Part shown: in pieces, positions 24,715 through 32,889 of the stretch | Numbering within the stretch: position 1 is the stretch's first letter | Layout: every line of letters starts with the position of its first letter | Assembly (NCBI RefSeq): GCF_022662475.1 | Contig: NZ_JAKNQQ010000011.1 | Coordinates: 1 to 64,000, forward strand | Direction: 5' to 3' | Origin: Sphingomonas sp. TREG-RG-20F-R18-01 | GTDB taxonomy: Bacteria; Pseudomonadota; Alphaproteobacteria; Sphingomonadales; Sphingomonadaceae | DNA: 64,000 bases | Translations under genes and position numbers: made by a program | Notes under the pieces: model-generated | The model's database searches: none | Seen by the model: only the letters and a program-made list of their open reading frames with translations | What the model was told of the DNA's origin: nothing

Positions 24715-26133
24715 ATGACCTATACGCATGACGTGATCGTTATCGGGGCTGGCGCAGCGGGGCTGACCGCAGCCGGCGGTGCCGCGATGTTCGGGCTGAA
24801 GGTGGCTCTGATCGAAGAGGCCGAAATGGGCGGTGAGTGCCTCAATACGGGCTGCGTACCTTCCAAAGCCTTGCTCGCGGCCGCGGCCCGGGCGCAAAGC
24901 GCCCGCGACGGTGTCCGCCTTGGTGTGGCTCTCGGCATACCGGACGTAGACTTCAGCGCCGTGCGTGCTCATGTCAACGCTGCCATCCTGGCCATCGCCC
25001 CACATGACTCGCAGGAGCGTTTCGAGGGGCTTGGCGTGGATGTTATCCGAACCCGAGCGCAGTTTCTGGACAGGACTACGATCCAGGCTGGCAATCGCCG
25101 ACTGAGAGCTCCCAGGTTCGTCGTCGCGACAGGCTCTAAGCCGCGAATCCCGGATATCCCGGGTCTTACCAGCCTGCCGTTTCTCACGAATGAAAACCTG
25201 TTCGAGCTCGACATTTTGCCCGAGCACCTTCTCATACTGGGCGCAGGCGCAGTTGGCTTCGAAATGGCGCAAGCGTATCGTCGTCTTGGCTCGAGGGTGA
25301 CGGTGGTAGCGCCGGGTGCACCCCTCGGACGCGACGATCCGGACGCGGTTGCCCTTGTGACCAACCAGCTCCGTATCGAAGGTGTGGTCCTGGAACTCGG
25401 GCGGGAGGTGATCGAAGCCAAGCGCACCGAACAAGGGGTGAGCCTTGTGCTGGATGACAAGCGATCCGTCGCGGGAAGCCACCTCCTCGTTGCGGCAGGG
25501 AGGGTATCGAACATTCAAGGTCTGGAGCTCGCGGCCGCAGGCGTCGAAGCGGGGAAGGACGGCATTGTCGTGGATGCGCGGCGCCGGAGTAGTAACAAGC
25601 GCATATACGCGATCGGCGATTGCCGCGCCGGCCCCCGTTTCACCCATGTCAGTGGCTATGAGGGTGCTCTCGTTGCGGCGGACCTGGCTCTCGGCATCCC
25701 CGGCAAGGTCGACTGGCGCGCGTTGCCGCATGTTACCTACACCGACCCAGAACTTGCGCAGATCGGTGTGACGGAAACTGAAGCGCGCGAGCGTTACGGG
25801 CGAATAGACGTCATACGGGAAGACTTTTCCGAGAATGACCGTGCGGTCGCAGAAGGTGACGTGCGGGGCTTCATGAAGCTCGTGCGGTATCGAGGCAAAG
25901 TCATAGGGGTGACGATCGTCGGCGCGCACGCTGGCGATCTCTTGGAACCTTGGTCTCAAGTCATCACCGGAAGAACATCGACCTTTGCGCTCGGTTCGGC
26001 CGTCATTGCATACCCGACCCGGTCAGAAATCACCAAGGCTGCCGCGTTCGCTGCGCATGAACCGCTTGTATTCGGTGCCTGGCCGAAACGCTGGGCGCAG
26101 CTTATCTCCGGCGCTCGCAGGCTACGTGGATGA
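24715..26133 (+). CDS. FAD-dependent pyridine nucleotide-disulfide oxidoreductase
   Basis: 472 residues of the mercuric reductase/lipoamide dehydrogenase superfamily: FAD-binding GAGAAG at 11-16, redox-active pair Cys42/Cys47 in GGECLNTGCVPSK, NAD(P)-binding GAGAVGFEMAQ, and IGDCRAGPRFTHVSGYEG for FAD. The His-x4-Glu that activates thiols in the family is replaced (AYPTRSE), and there is no MerA-type N-terminal domain or C-terminal Cys pair, so it is not a proven mercuric reductase. It precedes arsM and may reduce thiol or arsenic intermediates. Confidence 0.82.
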   Translation: MTYTHDVIVIGAGAAGLTAAGGAAMFGLKVALIEEAEMGGECLNTGCVPSKALLAAAARAQSARDGVRLGVALGIPDVDFSAVRAHVNAAILAIAPHDSQERFEGLGVDVIRTRAQFLDRTTIQAGNRRLRAPRFVVATGSKPRIPDIPGLTSLPFLTNENLFELDILPEHLLILGAGAVGFEMAQAYRRLGSRVTVVAPGAPLGRDDPDAVALVTNQLRIEGVVLELGREVIEAKRTEQGVSLVLDDKRSVAGSHLLVAAGRVSNIQGLELAAAGVEAGKDGIVVDARRRSSNKRIYAIGDCRAGPRFTHVSGYEGALVAADLALGIPGKVDWRALPHVTYTDPELAQIGVTETEARERYGRIDVIREDFSENDRAVAEGDVRGFMKLVRYRGKVIGVTIVGAHAGDLLEPWSQVITGRTSTFALGSAVIAYPTRSEITKAAAFAAHEPLVFGAWPKRWAQLISGARRLRG

Positions 26134-26453
26134 GTGGTTGGTACGACTGGGTGCTCGCGACCGGGCGCCAACATGGCGTCGACCCAATCGTGTTTGCGAC
26201 GATCTATATCGGTGCCATCCCGTTCTTTTTTGCGTCGCTTGGCTGGCTGGTGCGGCGAGGAAAAGCGGGCCGATCGACAGTGTTACCGGTCATCTCTGCG
26301 GGTCTCTTTTTCTGTTCGGCGTACCTCTACTTGGCCATCGCTGGCAGGGGCATCCCGGCGTGGGTCTGGATTTTCCTTGCCGTCCTAATACTTTATGGGG
26401 CTTGGTCGACGATCAGAAGTGTGCGCGGCAAGATGCGCACCTCCAGACAATGA
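26130..26453 (+). CDS. Small membrane protein coupled to the oxidoreductase
   Basis: 107 residues with three hydrophobic segments (FATIYIGAIPFFFASLGWLV, VISAGLFFCSAYLYLAIA, WVWIFLAVLILYGAW). Unrecognised family. Overlaps the oxidoreductase stop by ATGA, so it is translated with it, and may anchor it or pass it electrons. Confidence 0.6.
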   Translation: MSGWYDWVLATGRQHGVDPIVFATIYIGAIPFFFASLGWLVRRGKAGRSTVLPVISAGLFFCSAYLYLAIAGRGIPAWVWIFLAVLILYGAWSTIRSVRGKMRTSRQ

Positions 26454-26541
26454 CCGCCTTTGTCCGGACGCTGAAGGGGCCTGAGGCTTTTCGCTCGCCC
26501 CAGCGTTTGTTTTTTCCAGGCGAAGCCAGAGAAGGTCACGC

Positions 26542-27588
26542 ATGAATATCGAGAATAGCCGCCGTTATTATGGTGAAGTGCTGACCGGGTCGGCCGACCT
26601 GCGTACTGATGCTTGCTGTACGGCGGACGCACCTTCTTCCGTGATCCGGACTGCACTCGCGAACGTGCATGAAGAGGTTCGGGCGCGCTATTATGGCTGC
26701 GGCTTGGTGGTGCCTGATGCGCTGGGTGGCCTATCGGTGCTCGATCTCGGCTCCGGGTCCGGACAGGACGCATATCTTATCGCGCAAATGGTCGGCGAAG
26801 ATGGGAGCGTTACTGGCGTCGATGCGACGCCCGAGCAGCTTGCGGTCGCCAACCGTCATCTCGAATGGCACGCAGAGCGATTTGGCTATGCCAATGTGCG
26901 CTTCCTGGAAGGTGATATCGAACGGCTCGACGAGCTGGGCCTTCCGGATGCCAGCTTCGATGTCATCGTCTCGAACTGCGTCATCAATCTGGTCGCGGAC
27001 AAGGCGGCGGTCTTCCGTGCCGCACACCGGTTGCTCAAGCCGGGTGGAGAACTCTATTTCTCGGACGTTTATGCGGATCGTCGTGTGGCCGCGGAGCTGT
27101 TGCAGGATCCCGTGCTGCACGGGGAATGTCTGGCCGGGGCCCTCTATTGGGGAGATTTCGACCGATTGGCCAAGCAGGCCGGCTTTGGTGATCCACGGCT
27201 CGTTACCGATAGGCCACTTGGCATCGGGGACGCGGCAGTGGCCGAAAAGGTGGAGGGGCACCGGTTCTTCTCGGCAACGTACCGGCTTTTCAAGCTCGAT
27301 GGCCTAGAGCCTCAGTGTGAGGACTATGGGCAAGCAGTACGTTATCGTGGCACGATCGCAGGATCGGAGCGTGCGTTCCTTCTCGACGGACATCATCTTA
27401 TCGAAGCGGGAAGGCTGTTCCCGGTTTGTGGAAATACCTGGAAAATGCTGGCGGAAACACGTTTCGCCGAACATTTCGAGTTTTTTGGGGATTTTAGTCG
27501 GCACTTCGGCGTGTTCGCCGGGTGCGGCACGACGCTTCCGTACGCCAGTGAAGGCGCCGACATCAGCGTCGCGGCAAGTTGCTGTTGA
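26542..27588 (+). CDS. arsM: Arsenite S-adenosylmethionine methyltransferase (ArsM-type)
   Basis: 348 residues. SAM-binding motif I is DLGSGSGQDAYL (68-79). Four cysteines that bind As(III) in ArsM proteins are all placed as expected: Cys25/26 (ACCTAD), Cys53, Cys146 (SNCVINL) and Cys196 (HGECLAGALYWGDF), with spacings of about 28, 93 and 50. It would methylate arsenite to mono- and dimethylated arsenicals. The C-terminal CC is also typical. It heads the organoarsenic cluster and overlaps the next gene by TTGA. Confidence 0.9.
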   Translation: MNIENSRRYYGEVLTGSADLRTDACCTADAPSSVIRTALANVHEEVRARYYGCGLVVPDALGGLSVLDLGSGSGQDAYLIAQMVGEDGSVTGVDATPEQLAVANRHLEWHAERFGYANVRFLEGDIERLDELGLPDASFDVIVSNCVINLVADKAAVFRAAHRLLKPGGELYFSDVYADRRVAAELLQDPVLHGECLAGALYWGDFDRLAKQAGFGDPRLVTDRPLGIGDAAVAEKVEGHRFFSATYRLFKLDGLEPQCEDYGQAVRYRGTIAGSERAFLLDGHHLIEAGRLFPVCGNTWKMLAETRFAEHFEFFGDFSRHFGVFAGCGTTLPYASEGADISVAASCC

Positions 27589-28631
27589 AAATTCTTCTGA
27601 CGGGTGCCGCGGGATTACTCGGCGGTGAGGTCGCGGCGCGTCTGGTGGGCGAGGGTCATCGCGTAACTGGCCTGGTCAATCGGAACAGGGAGGTACGAGC
27701 CAATGACGGCATTCCGGTAGCCGACATAACGCTGCTCGCTGGTGATCTAGCAGCTGAGCGATTGGGTTGGGATGACGCGACCTGGAACGGAGTGGCGGAA
27801 AACCAGGATCTTGTCGTACATTGCGCCGCGATAACCCAGTTCGATGCACCAGAGGCGCTACATCGCGCCGTCAATGTGGAGGGCACAGCCCGCATTGTCG
27901 ATCTTGCTCGGGCAGGCGGGATGAAGCTTGTCCATATCAGCACCGCTTATGTTTGCGGCATGCGTAACGGCCCGGTGATGGAAGAAGCCCGGGACGTCCG
28001 CTTCCCTTTCGCCAATGGCTATGAAGTTAGCAAGGCAGCCGCCGAGGCGCTCGTGCGCGAAAGCGGTGTCCCCGCCGTGATTGCCCGACCGAGCGTGATC
28101 GTCGGCGAGTGGGCAAGCGGGGCCATCCGCCAGTTCGATACGATCTATGCAGCGTTCAAGCTTATCGCTCAGGGGCGTGTGAGAATTATGCCTGCGACAA
28201 CGGAAGCGACGATCGATTTCGTGCCGATCGACCACGTTGCAGGAAGCATTGTCAATCTCGTCGAGCACATCGACGCTGCGGTCGGCAGCACTTGTCATCT
28301 CGTCTCGGGCGCGCCCGTTCCGATCGAGACGTTCCGCGCGGCGATAGCGCGTATCCCGCATTTTGCGACACCGGAATTTGTGAACCCGATCGACTTCGAC
28401 CCTACGACATTGCCCCCGCTCGAACGCCGCCTCCATACGCGTGTCACTGGACTATATTCGAGCTATTTCCAGCGCGACCCACGTTTCGATGACACCCAAG
28501 CCCGAGCGTTGACGGGCCGCAAGTGCTCCCCGGCCGACGGGGCGTTCTTAAATCGCTTGATCGACTATGCGATAGGAACAGGCTTCCTGCCTAGTGAGCA
28601 GGGCGAGACGAAGGCCCGCGCAACGCCTTGA
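27585..28631 (+). CDS. Extended SDR / NAD-dependent epimerase-reductase
   Basis: 348 residues starting at TTG 27585, whose TTGA overlaps the arsM stop. Rossmann motif GAAGLLG (7-13), catalytic YEVSK (Tyr146, Lys150), later VPIDHVAGSIVNL and a C-terminal domain like those of fatty-acyl reductase and thioester-reductase relatives. It could reduce or isomerise a sugar or acyl intermediate in arsenosugar or arsenolipid assembly. Translational coupling to arsM is the main evidence that it acts on arsenic compounds. Confidence 0.78.
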   Translation: MKILLTGAAGLLGGEVAARLVGEGHRVTGLVNRNREVRANDGIPVADITLLAGDLAAERLGWDDATWNGVAENQDLVVHCAAITQFDAPEALHRAVNVEGTARIVDLARAGGMKLVHISTAYVCGMRNGPVMEEARDVRFPFANGYEVSKAAAEALVRESGVPAVIARPSVIVGEWASGAIRQFDTIYAAFKLIAQGRVRIMPATTEATIDFVPIDHVAGSIVNLVEHIDAAVGSTCHLVSGAPVPIETFRAAIARIPHFATPEFVNPIDFDPTTLPPLERRLHTRVTGLYSSYFQRDPRFDDTQARALTGRKCSPADGAFLNRLIDYAIGTGFLPSEQGETKARATP

Positions 28632-29118
28632 TCGCTTCGGGGAGGCTCACCGCTAATGTGGTCGCGGAGATCACTGTCGCAACCTGACACCAGCTGCACA
28701 ATTTCTTATTCTCCTGCCATTCCTTAACTGCCATCGCGCTGCACAAGGCGAAGTCTCCCGCGGCTTTTGCAGCGGCAACCACCGGCAGCGCTGGATTCTG
28801 CTCCGCGCGGTCCTTGCCGCCTGCGGCGATAGCCATTGCTGTGAGGCCGTAATTTACCAGCATCATCGGACCATCGGGTTGCTGGAGGTTGGAGTAAGCG
28901 TAATCGGAAGCATCGACCTTTTCCGCATCCCACACCTTACCGGGCAGGATGTCCGGCAGCCGCTTCGACAGTCCAGTTTGGTATGCTGCTACCGCTGCGG
29001 CTACGAAGGCTCCGCCCAACGACAAGCCGATGCCGATCCTGCGGCGCGTAAGTTCCGGACTGGTGCCGTTACGCAGTTCGTCGCTGAGCTGCGGCGGGGA
29101 GAGAAGTTCGATGCTCAT
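28591..29118 (-). CDS. VKOR-like membrane thiol-redox protein
   Basis: 175 residues with about four hydrophobic helices and a CxxC in the last one (Cys141-Ser-Trp-Cys144 in KKLCSWCQVATVI), plus Cys126. The arrangement resembles bacterial vitamin K epoxide reductase homologues, which reoxidise or reduce thiols with quinones. Coupled to the hydroxylase gene upstream by ATGA; its end overlaps the SDR end by 41 bp on the other strand. The VKOR assignment rests on helix plus CxxC layout and is moderate. Confidence 0.6.
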   Translation of the reverse strand: MSIELLSPPQLSDELRNGTSPELTRRRIGIGLSLGGAFVAAAVAAYQTGLSKRLPDILPGKVWDAEKVDASDYAYSNLQQPDGPMMLVNYGLTAMAIAAGGKDRAEQNPALPVVAAAKAAGDFALCSAMAVKEWQENKKLCSWCQVATVISATTLAVSLPEAIKALRGPSSRPAH

Positions 29119-30005
29119 GATACGATATCCTGTGATCGATGCTGTACGGTAGAACGCTCAAGAGCTGGCGTCGTGCCGGCAGGCGACGGTACCCAAGCAT
29201 TGCGTTCGGGGCCAAACGGCATAGCGAGCGAAGCTAGAAGACCCGTTTCCGACGGTTTGCGATAAGCCGGCACTCCGATCGCGATCTCGTCTTGCGGTAC
29301 GTAGAGCCGGAACGTGCCATGCAGGTGATCCCAGAATGAGAGGCCGCTTGACCAATTCGAGTTGGTCTCGGCGCGCATGGCCGAGTGATGAATGCCGTGC
29401 ATGCGTGGAGTGGTGACGAACCGGGCGAGGAGATGCTCCCACCGGGCAGGCAGCGCAAGATTGCTGTGATGAAACCAGACGGACAGGAAAAACCACGCCT
29501 GCCAGACTCTGAGCGCACGCGAAGATACCCCTAACAACACAACCTGCGCAGCTCGATATGGTGCCGAGATTGCCATGTCCGCGGCATGGAAACGTAGTGC
29601 CGTGGTGGTATCCAGGTCCATGTCGACGTGGTGGACGAGATGGAAACGCCATAAAAACGGCACCTTGTGGGTAGCGATGTGCCAGAGATAGATGGTGTAA
29701 TCCATCATCAGCACCGCCGCGGCATCCCTTAGCCAGGGGCTTACAGGCAGCCACTGAGCTATCCCCTGACGCTTTGTTTCAGCGCGGCGGGCAAGCGGCT
29801 GAGTGATCGGTTTTTCAACGAGATTGATGACGGCCATACTCATCGTGCCAAGCATCAGGTTGACGATGCTACGGCCCGGCTCGGCCTGTGTCCTGCTCCG
29901 CAAAGGTCGACGCTTTTCGGCAACGAAGATTGCCGTGACAGCCAATCCTACCGCTGCGGCACCTGCGGCAAGAAGCACCTGATGTGTCTTGGGCTTGCCT
30001 GTCAT
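29115..30005 (-). CDS. Fatty-acid hydroxylase/sterol desaturase-family membrane enzyme
   Basis: 296 residues with an N-terminal membrane helix, a second hydrophobic region, and the di-iron histidine clusters of the family: HLVHHVDMDLDTTTALRFH, HHSNL, HGIHHSAM. Family members hydroxylate or desaturate lipids with O2. It is divergent from the first glycosyltransferase, with 56 bp between. Within an ars cluster it could act on the lipid part of an arsenolipid or open an ether lipid, but that is inference. Confidence 0.8.
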   Translation of the reverse strand: MTGKPKTHQVLLAAGAAAVGLAVTAIFVAEKRRPLRSRTQAEPGRSIVNLMLGTMSMAVINLVEKPITQPLARRAETKRQGIAQWLPVSPWLRDAAAVLMMDYTIYLWHIATHKVPFLWRFHLVHHVDMDLDTTTALRFHAADMAISAPYRAAQVVLLGVSSRALRVWQAWFFLSVWFHHSNLALPARWEHLLARFVTTPRMHGIHHSAMRAETNSNWSSGLSFWDHLHGTFRLYVPQDEIAIGVPAYRKPSETGLLASLAMPFGPERNAWVPSPAGTTPALERSTVQHRSQDIVS

Positions 30006-30061
30006 GATGATACAACAACGACTGTCGATACAAGTTGCCGGGTCTGGTGCTATCTTAAGCC

Positions 30062-30643
30062 ATGGCTATCCCACGCGTTGTCCTCTTCACCCGCTATCCC
30101 GAACCTGGGCGCGCCAAAACGCGACTTATTCCGGCTCTAGGCCCCGAAGGTGCGGCTGCCCTCCATCGGCGCCTGACCGAACATACGTTGGCGGCGGTGC
30201 GAGCGTCGGACTTGCCACACGAGTTGCGTGTAACTGGCGCACCGCCAGATGCCTTCCTGGAATGGTTAGGTCCGGTTGAAATAGCGGATCAAGGTGAGGG
30301 CGACCTGGGCGAGCGCCTCGAAAGAGCTGGGCCGCCATATCCAACGCTATTCATAGGCGCCGACGCGCCGGACCTCAGCGCCGATCTCCTTGTCCAAGCC
30401 TCGCAGGCGCTCCTTAACCGCACAGCCGTGATCGGGCCTGCCGAGGACGGTGGCTACTGGCTTCTAGGCCTTGCGCAGCCGATCACAGGTATCTTTCGGG
30501 ACATCGCCTGGAGCAGCGATAGGGTGTTCAATCAGACAATCTCGCGACTGGCTGCCACTGGTGTTACGCCCGAGCTGTTGCCACGGCTGTCAGACTGCGA
30601 TCGACCGGAGGATCTGGAACGGTGGCCGGGTTTGACGACATGA
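30062..30643 (+). CDS. Arsenosugar-cluster glycosyltransferase, TIGR04282 type
   Basis: 193 residues. RVVLFTRYPEPGRAKTRLIPALGPEGAA is the nucleotide-sugar pyrophosphorylase-like start of the TIGR04282 family (DUF2064), and FIGADAPDLSADLL with GPAEDGGYWLLGL are its later signatures. The family is named for its presence in arsenosugar gene clusters. Probably makes or transfers an activated sugar. Overlaps the next glycosyltransferase by ATGA. Confidence 0.85.
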   Translation: MAIPRVVLFTRYPEPGRAKTRLIPALGPEGAAALHRRLTEHTLAAVRASDLPHELRVTGAPPDAFLEWLGPVEIADQGEGDLGERLERAGPPYPTLFIGADAPDLSADLLVQASQALLNRTAVIGPAEDGGYWLLGLAQPITGIFRDIAWSSDRVFNQTISRLAATGVTPELLPRLSDCDRPEDLERWPGLTT

Positions 30644-31368
30644 CTGACGTTGCGATCGTCGTCCCTACCCTGAACGAGGCTACCACGCTGCCCCGCCTCG
30701 CCCGCCTGCTGGCGGCACTGGATCCGCAACCGGCAGAGGTGCTCGTCGTAGATGGTGGCAGTACAGACGGCACAGCCGCGCTCGCGCGATCGCTTGGCCT
30801 TGCCGTTATCGAGCACGATGCGTGCGGCCGCTCGGTTCAGATCAACCGCGGCGTGTCTGAGGTTTCAAGTCAGTTCGTGTGCGTACTCCATGCCGATACC
30901 TCGCCACCGGACGACATGGTGGCGGTGATCAGCCGCACGCTTGCGGACCGCGACATTGCTCTCGCCGGCTTCACTCCCCTGCTGAGCGGCCCGGACAAGG
31001 TGCGGTGGGCGACGTCGTTCCACAACTGGATCAAGACCTGGTATGCGCCGTTGATCATGCGTCCGCACCTTTTCCTGCGCGGGGTACGATTGTTGTTCGG
31101 CGACCATGCCATGTTCTTCCGCCGTGCCGATTTCCTTGCCGCGGGCGGCTGTGACCCGGGTACGCCCGTGATGGAAGAAGCGGACTTGTGCGTGAAAATG
31201 GCGCGCTTTGGTCGCGTAAGGCTCGTGAACCGAGTGATCTTGACCTCCGATCGGCGGGTCGCCGCCTGGGGAGAGTGGAAGGCCAACTGGATCTATTTTA
31301 CCGTGGGAATCCGCTGGGCGCTGGGTGTCCGTGCCCGGTTGGGCGACAGCTACCCCCACGTGCGGTGA
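30640..31368 (+). CDS. Arsenosugar-cluster glycosyltransferase, TIGR04283 type (GT2)
   Basis: 242 residues, GT2 fold: IVVPTLNEATTLPRL at the N terminus, VLVVDGGSTDGT, then VLHADTSPPDD with the metal-binding DxD-like pair, and GDHAMFFRRADFLAAGG, EEADLCVKMARFGRVRLV. This is the TIGR04283 pattern of arsenosugar clusters. Starts at ATG 30640, coupled to the TIGR04282 gene. It likely transfers a sugar onto the dimethylarsinoyl-ribose-type product or its lipid carrier. Confidence 0.87.
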   Translation: MTDVAIVVPTLNEATTLPRLARLLAALDPQPAEVLVVDGGSTDGTAALARSLGLAVIEHDACGRSVQINRGVSEVSSQFVCVLHADTSPPDDMVAVISRTLADRDIALAGFTPLLSGPDKVRWATSFHNWIKTWYAPLIMRPHLFLRGVRLLFGDHAMFFRRADFLAAGGCDPGTPVMEEADLCVKMARFGRVRLVNRVILTSDRRVAAWGEWKANWIYFTVGIRWALGVRARLGDSYPHVR

Positions 31369-31499
31369 CTATGGCAAACGACACGGCTGATCAGGAGGCG
31401 AGCACAGCGCCCCCTCCTGAACATGCTGGCTAGCCAGGCTGGATTTGGGAACCGAAGATGCACCCGACCGTCCTTCTGCTAAGCCATAAGGACGAAGAT

Positions 31500-32021
31500 A
31501 TGTCTGTACCGACCAAATTTGCCGCGGGTGCTGCGTTTCCCGATGTGACCTGGAAAGCCGTGGACGGGACGGATGTCATTCCGGCTAAGGCGCCGGGTTG
31601 GCGAATGCTCGTAATCTACCGAGGTAAGCATTGCCCGCTTTGCCGCAAATATCTTGGCCAGCTCGATGAAATGCGCGGCCAGTTTGCCGATGCCGGGCTG
31701 ACGGTCTGGGCGCTGTCATCCGACCCGCTCGACCGGGCGCGATCGGAGGCGGAAAAGGAAGGGTGGAGCATACCCGTCCTGGCAGACCTTTCGGAATCCG
31801 AGATGCGGATGCTTGGTCTTTACATCTCATCGCCCCGCTCGCCCGACGAGACGGATCGCAACTTCGCCGAGCCGGCAGTGTTCGTCATCAATCCTGCCGG
31901 CAAGGTTCAAATCGTGGACGTTTCGAATGCCCCCTTTGCTCGCCCCGATCTCGCGTCCCTGCTGGAGGGCATCCGCTTCATTCAGGCAAAGGAATATCCT
32001 GTGCGAGGAACCGCTGATTAG
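31500..32021 (+). CDS. Peroxiredoxin-like AhpC/TSA-family protein
   Basis: 173 residues from ATG 31500, preceded by a good AAGGACGA ribosome site. Thioredoxin fold with YRGKHCPLCRKYLGQL, i.e. Cys45 and Cys48 as CxxC in place of the usual peroxidatic TxxC motif, then LSSDPLDRA, VLADLSESEMRMLGLY, AVFVINPAGKVQ. Likely a thiol peroxidase or disulfide reductase protecting reduced arsenicals. 130 bp after the glycosyltransferase. Confidence 0.78.
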   Translation: MSVPTKFAAGAAFPDVTWKAVDGTDVIPAKAPGWRMLVIYRGKHCPLCRKYLGQLDEMRGQFADAGLTVWALSSDPLDRARSEAEKEGWSIPVLADLSESEMRMLGLYISSPRSPDETDRNFAEPAVFVINPAGKVQIVDVSNAPFARPDLASLLEGIRFIQAKEYPVRGTAD

Positions 32022-32064
32022 TGTCGGCAACAGATTGCTCAGCCAAAAAAGTGATATCGTCGGC

Positions 32065-32092
32065 GTAACCAAGGCGACCTGGCGTGCGAATA
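32065..32092 (+). promoter_or_regulatory. SigF-type promoter P5 (flavodoxin-radical SAM)
   Basis: GTAACC (32065-32070), 16 bp, CGAATA (32087-32092), 32 bp before the next ATG. This is the only one of the five far from the sigF locus, and it links the organoarsenic genes to the metal-stress sigma factor. Confidence 0.65.
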
Positions 32093-32124
32093 GCTAATAG
32101 CTGGATTCACTTGGAGAGCGTCTG

Positions 32125-32823
32125 ATGGATGAAGAATTACGCGCATTATTCATCAACTGCACGTTGAAGCGATCAACGAGTCCATCGCATACGCAGGCGT
32201 TGATGGATAACGCGATAGCCATCATGACGGCGAACGGCGTAAGCGTGGAGACCATCCGCGCCGTCGATCATATGATCGCTCCTGGCGTCCAACCGGACAT
32301 GACCGAGCATGGTTGGGACCGGGATGACTGGCCCGGAATTCAGAAGAAGGTCATGGCAGCCGATATCCTGGTCCTGGGCACGCCGATCTGGCTGGGGGAC
32401 AAGTCGTCGATATGTACGCGAGTGATCGAACGGCTTTACGGGTTTTCGGGCGAGACGAACGACGCTGGACAATATGCGTACTATGGCCGCGTCGCTGGCT
32501 GCATCATCACCGGGAACGAGGACGGCATCAAGCATTGCGCGATGAACATCCTCTATTCTCTACAACACCTTGGCTATGTCATTCCACCTCAAGCTGATGC
32601 AGGCTGGATCGGGGAAGCTGGCCCAGGGCCGTCCTATGGAGACGATGATCAGGTTGGCGTGAAAAACGAATTTACCCAGCGCAACACGACGTTCATGGCG
32701 TGGAATTTGATGCATCTTGCACGAATGCTGAAAAAGGCCGGCGGCATCCCCGCATATGGTAACCAGCGATCCGAATGGGATGCGGGCGCGCGTTTCGACC
32801 ATCCGAACCCGGAATATCGATGA
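32125..32823 (+). CDS. Flavodoxin-like / NAD(P)H-dependent FMN reductase
   Basis: 232 residues with the flavodoxin-like fold: ALFINCTLKRSTSPSHTQALMDNAI as FMN phosphate loop, then DILVLGTPIWLGDKSS and GCIITGNEDG. It resembles iron-sulfur flavoprotein or FMN-reductase relatives but differs from ArsH. Placed under a SigF-type promoter and 66 bp before the radical SAM gene, so a plausible job is to supply the electron that activates the radical SAM cluster, or to reduce the arsenical. Confidence 0.78.
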   Translation: MDEELRALFINCTLKRSTSPSHTQALMDNAIAIMTANGVSVETIRAVDHMIAPGVQPDMTEHGWDRDDWPGIQKKVMAADILVLGTPIWLGDKSSICTRVIERLYGFSGETNDAGQYAYYGRVAGCIITGNEDGIKHCAMNILYSLQHLGYVIPPQADAGWIGEAGPGPSYGDDDQVGVKNEFTQRNTTFMAWNLMHLARMLKKAGGIPAYGNQRSEWDAGARFDHPNPEYR

Positions 32824-32889
32824 AGAGCGGCGCCGGATATTTCTGTGCTCGATCAAAGGCCGCGGGACTAATCGAGGCGTTAGAGCTGG

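Noticed and set aside
24535..25959. 474-residue minus-strand open frame
   Set aside because: Antisense to the FAD oxidoreductase, whose motifs are unmistakable.
26468..26520. Possible terminator with GGGGC/GCCCC and a T-rich run before arsM
   Set aside because: The stem is only 5 bp with a 16-base loop and lies about 30 bp before arsM, so termination there is not convincing.
7313..31368. Other CACGTG or near-CACGTG sequences, e.g. near 7313 and 31361
   Set aside because: They lack the flanking TGTGC/GCACA arms and are not palindromic beyond the hexamer.
27662..32764. GTAAC sequences at 27662, 30227 and 32759
   Set aside because: They lie inside genes. The first two lack CGAAT at the 16-bp distance; the third has CGAATG only 7 bp away.
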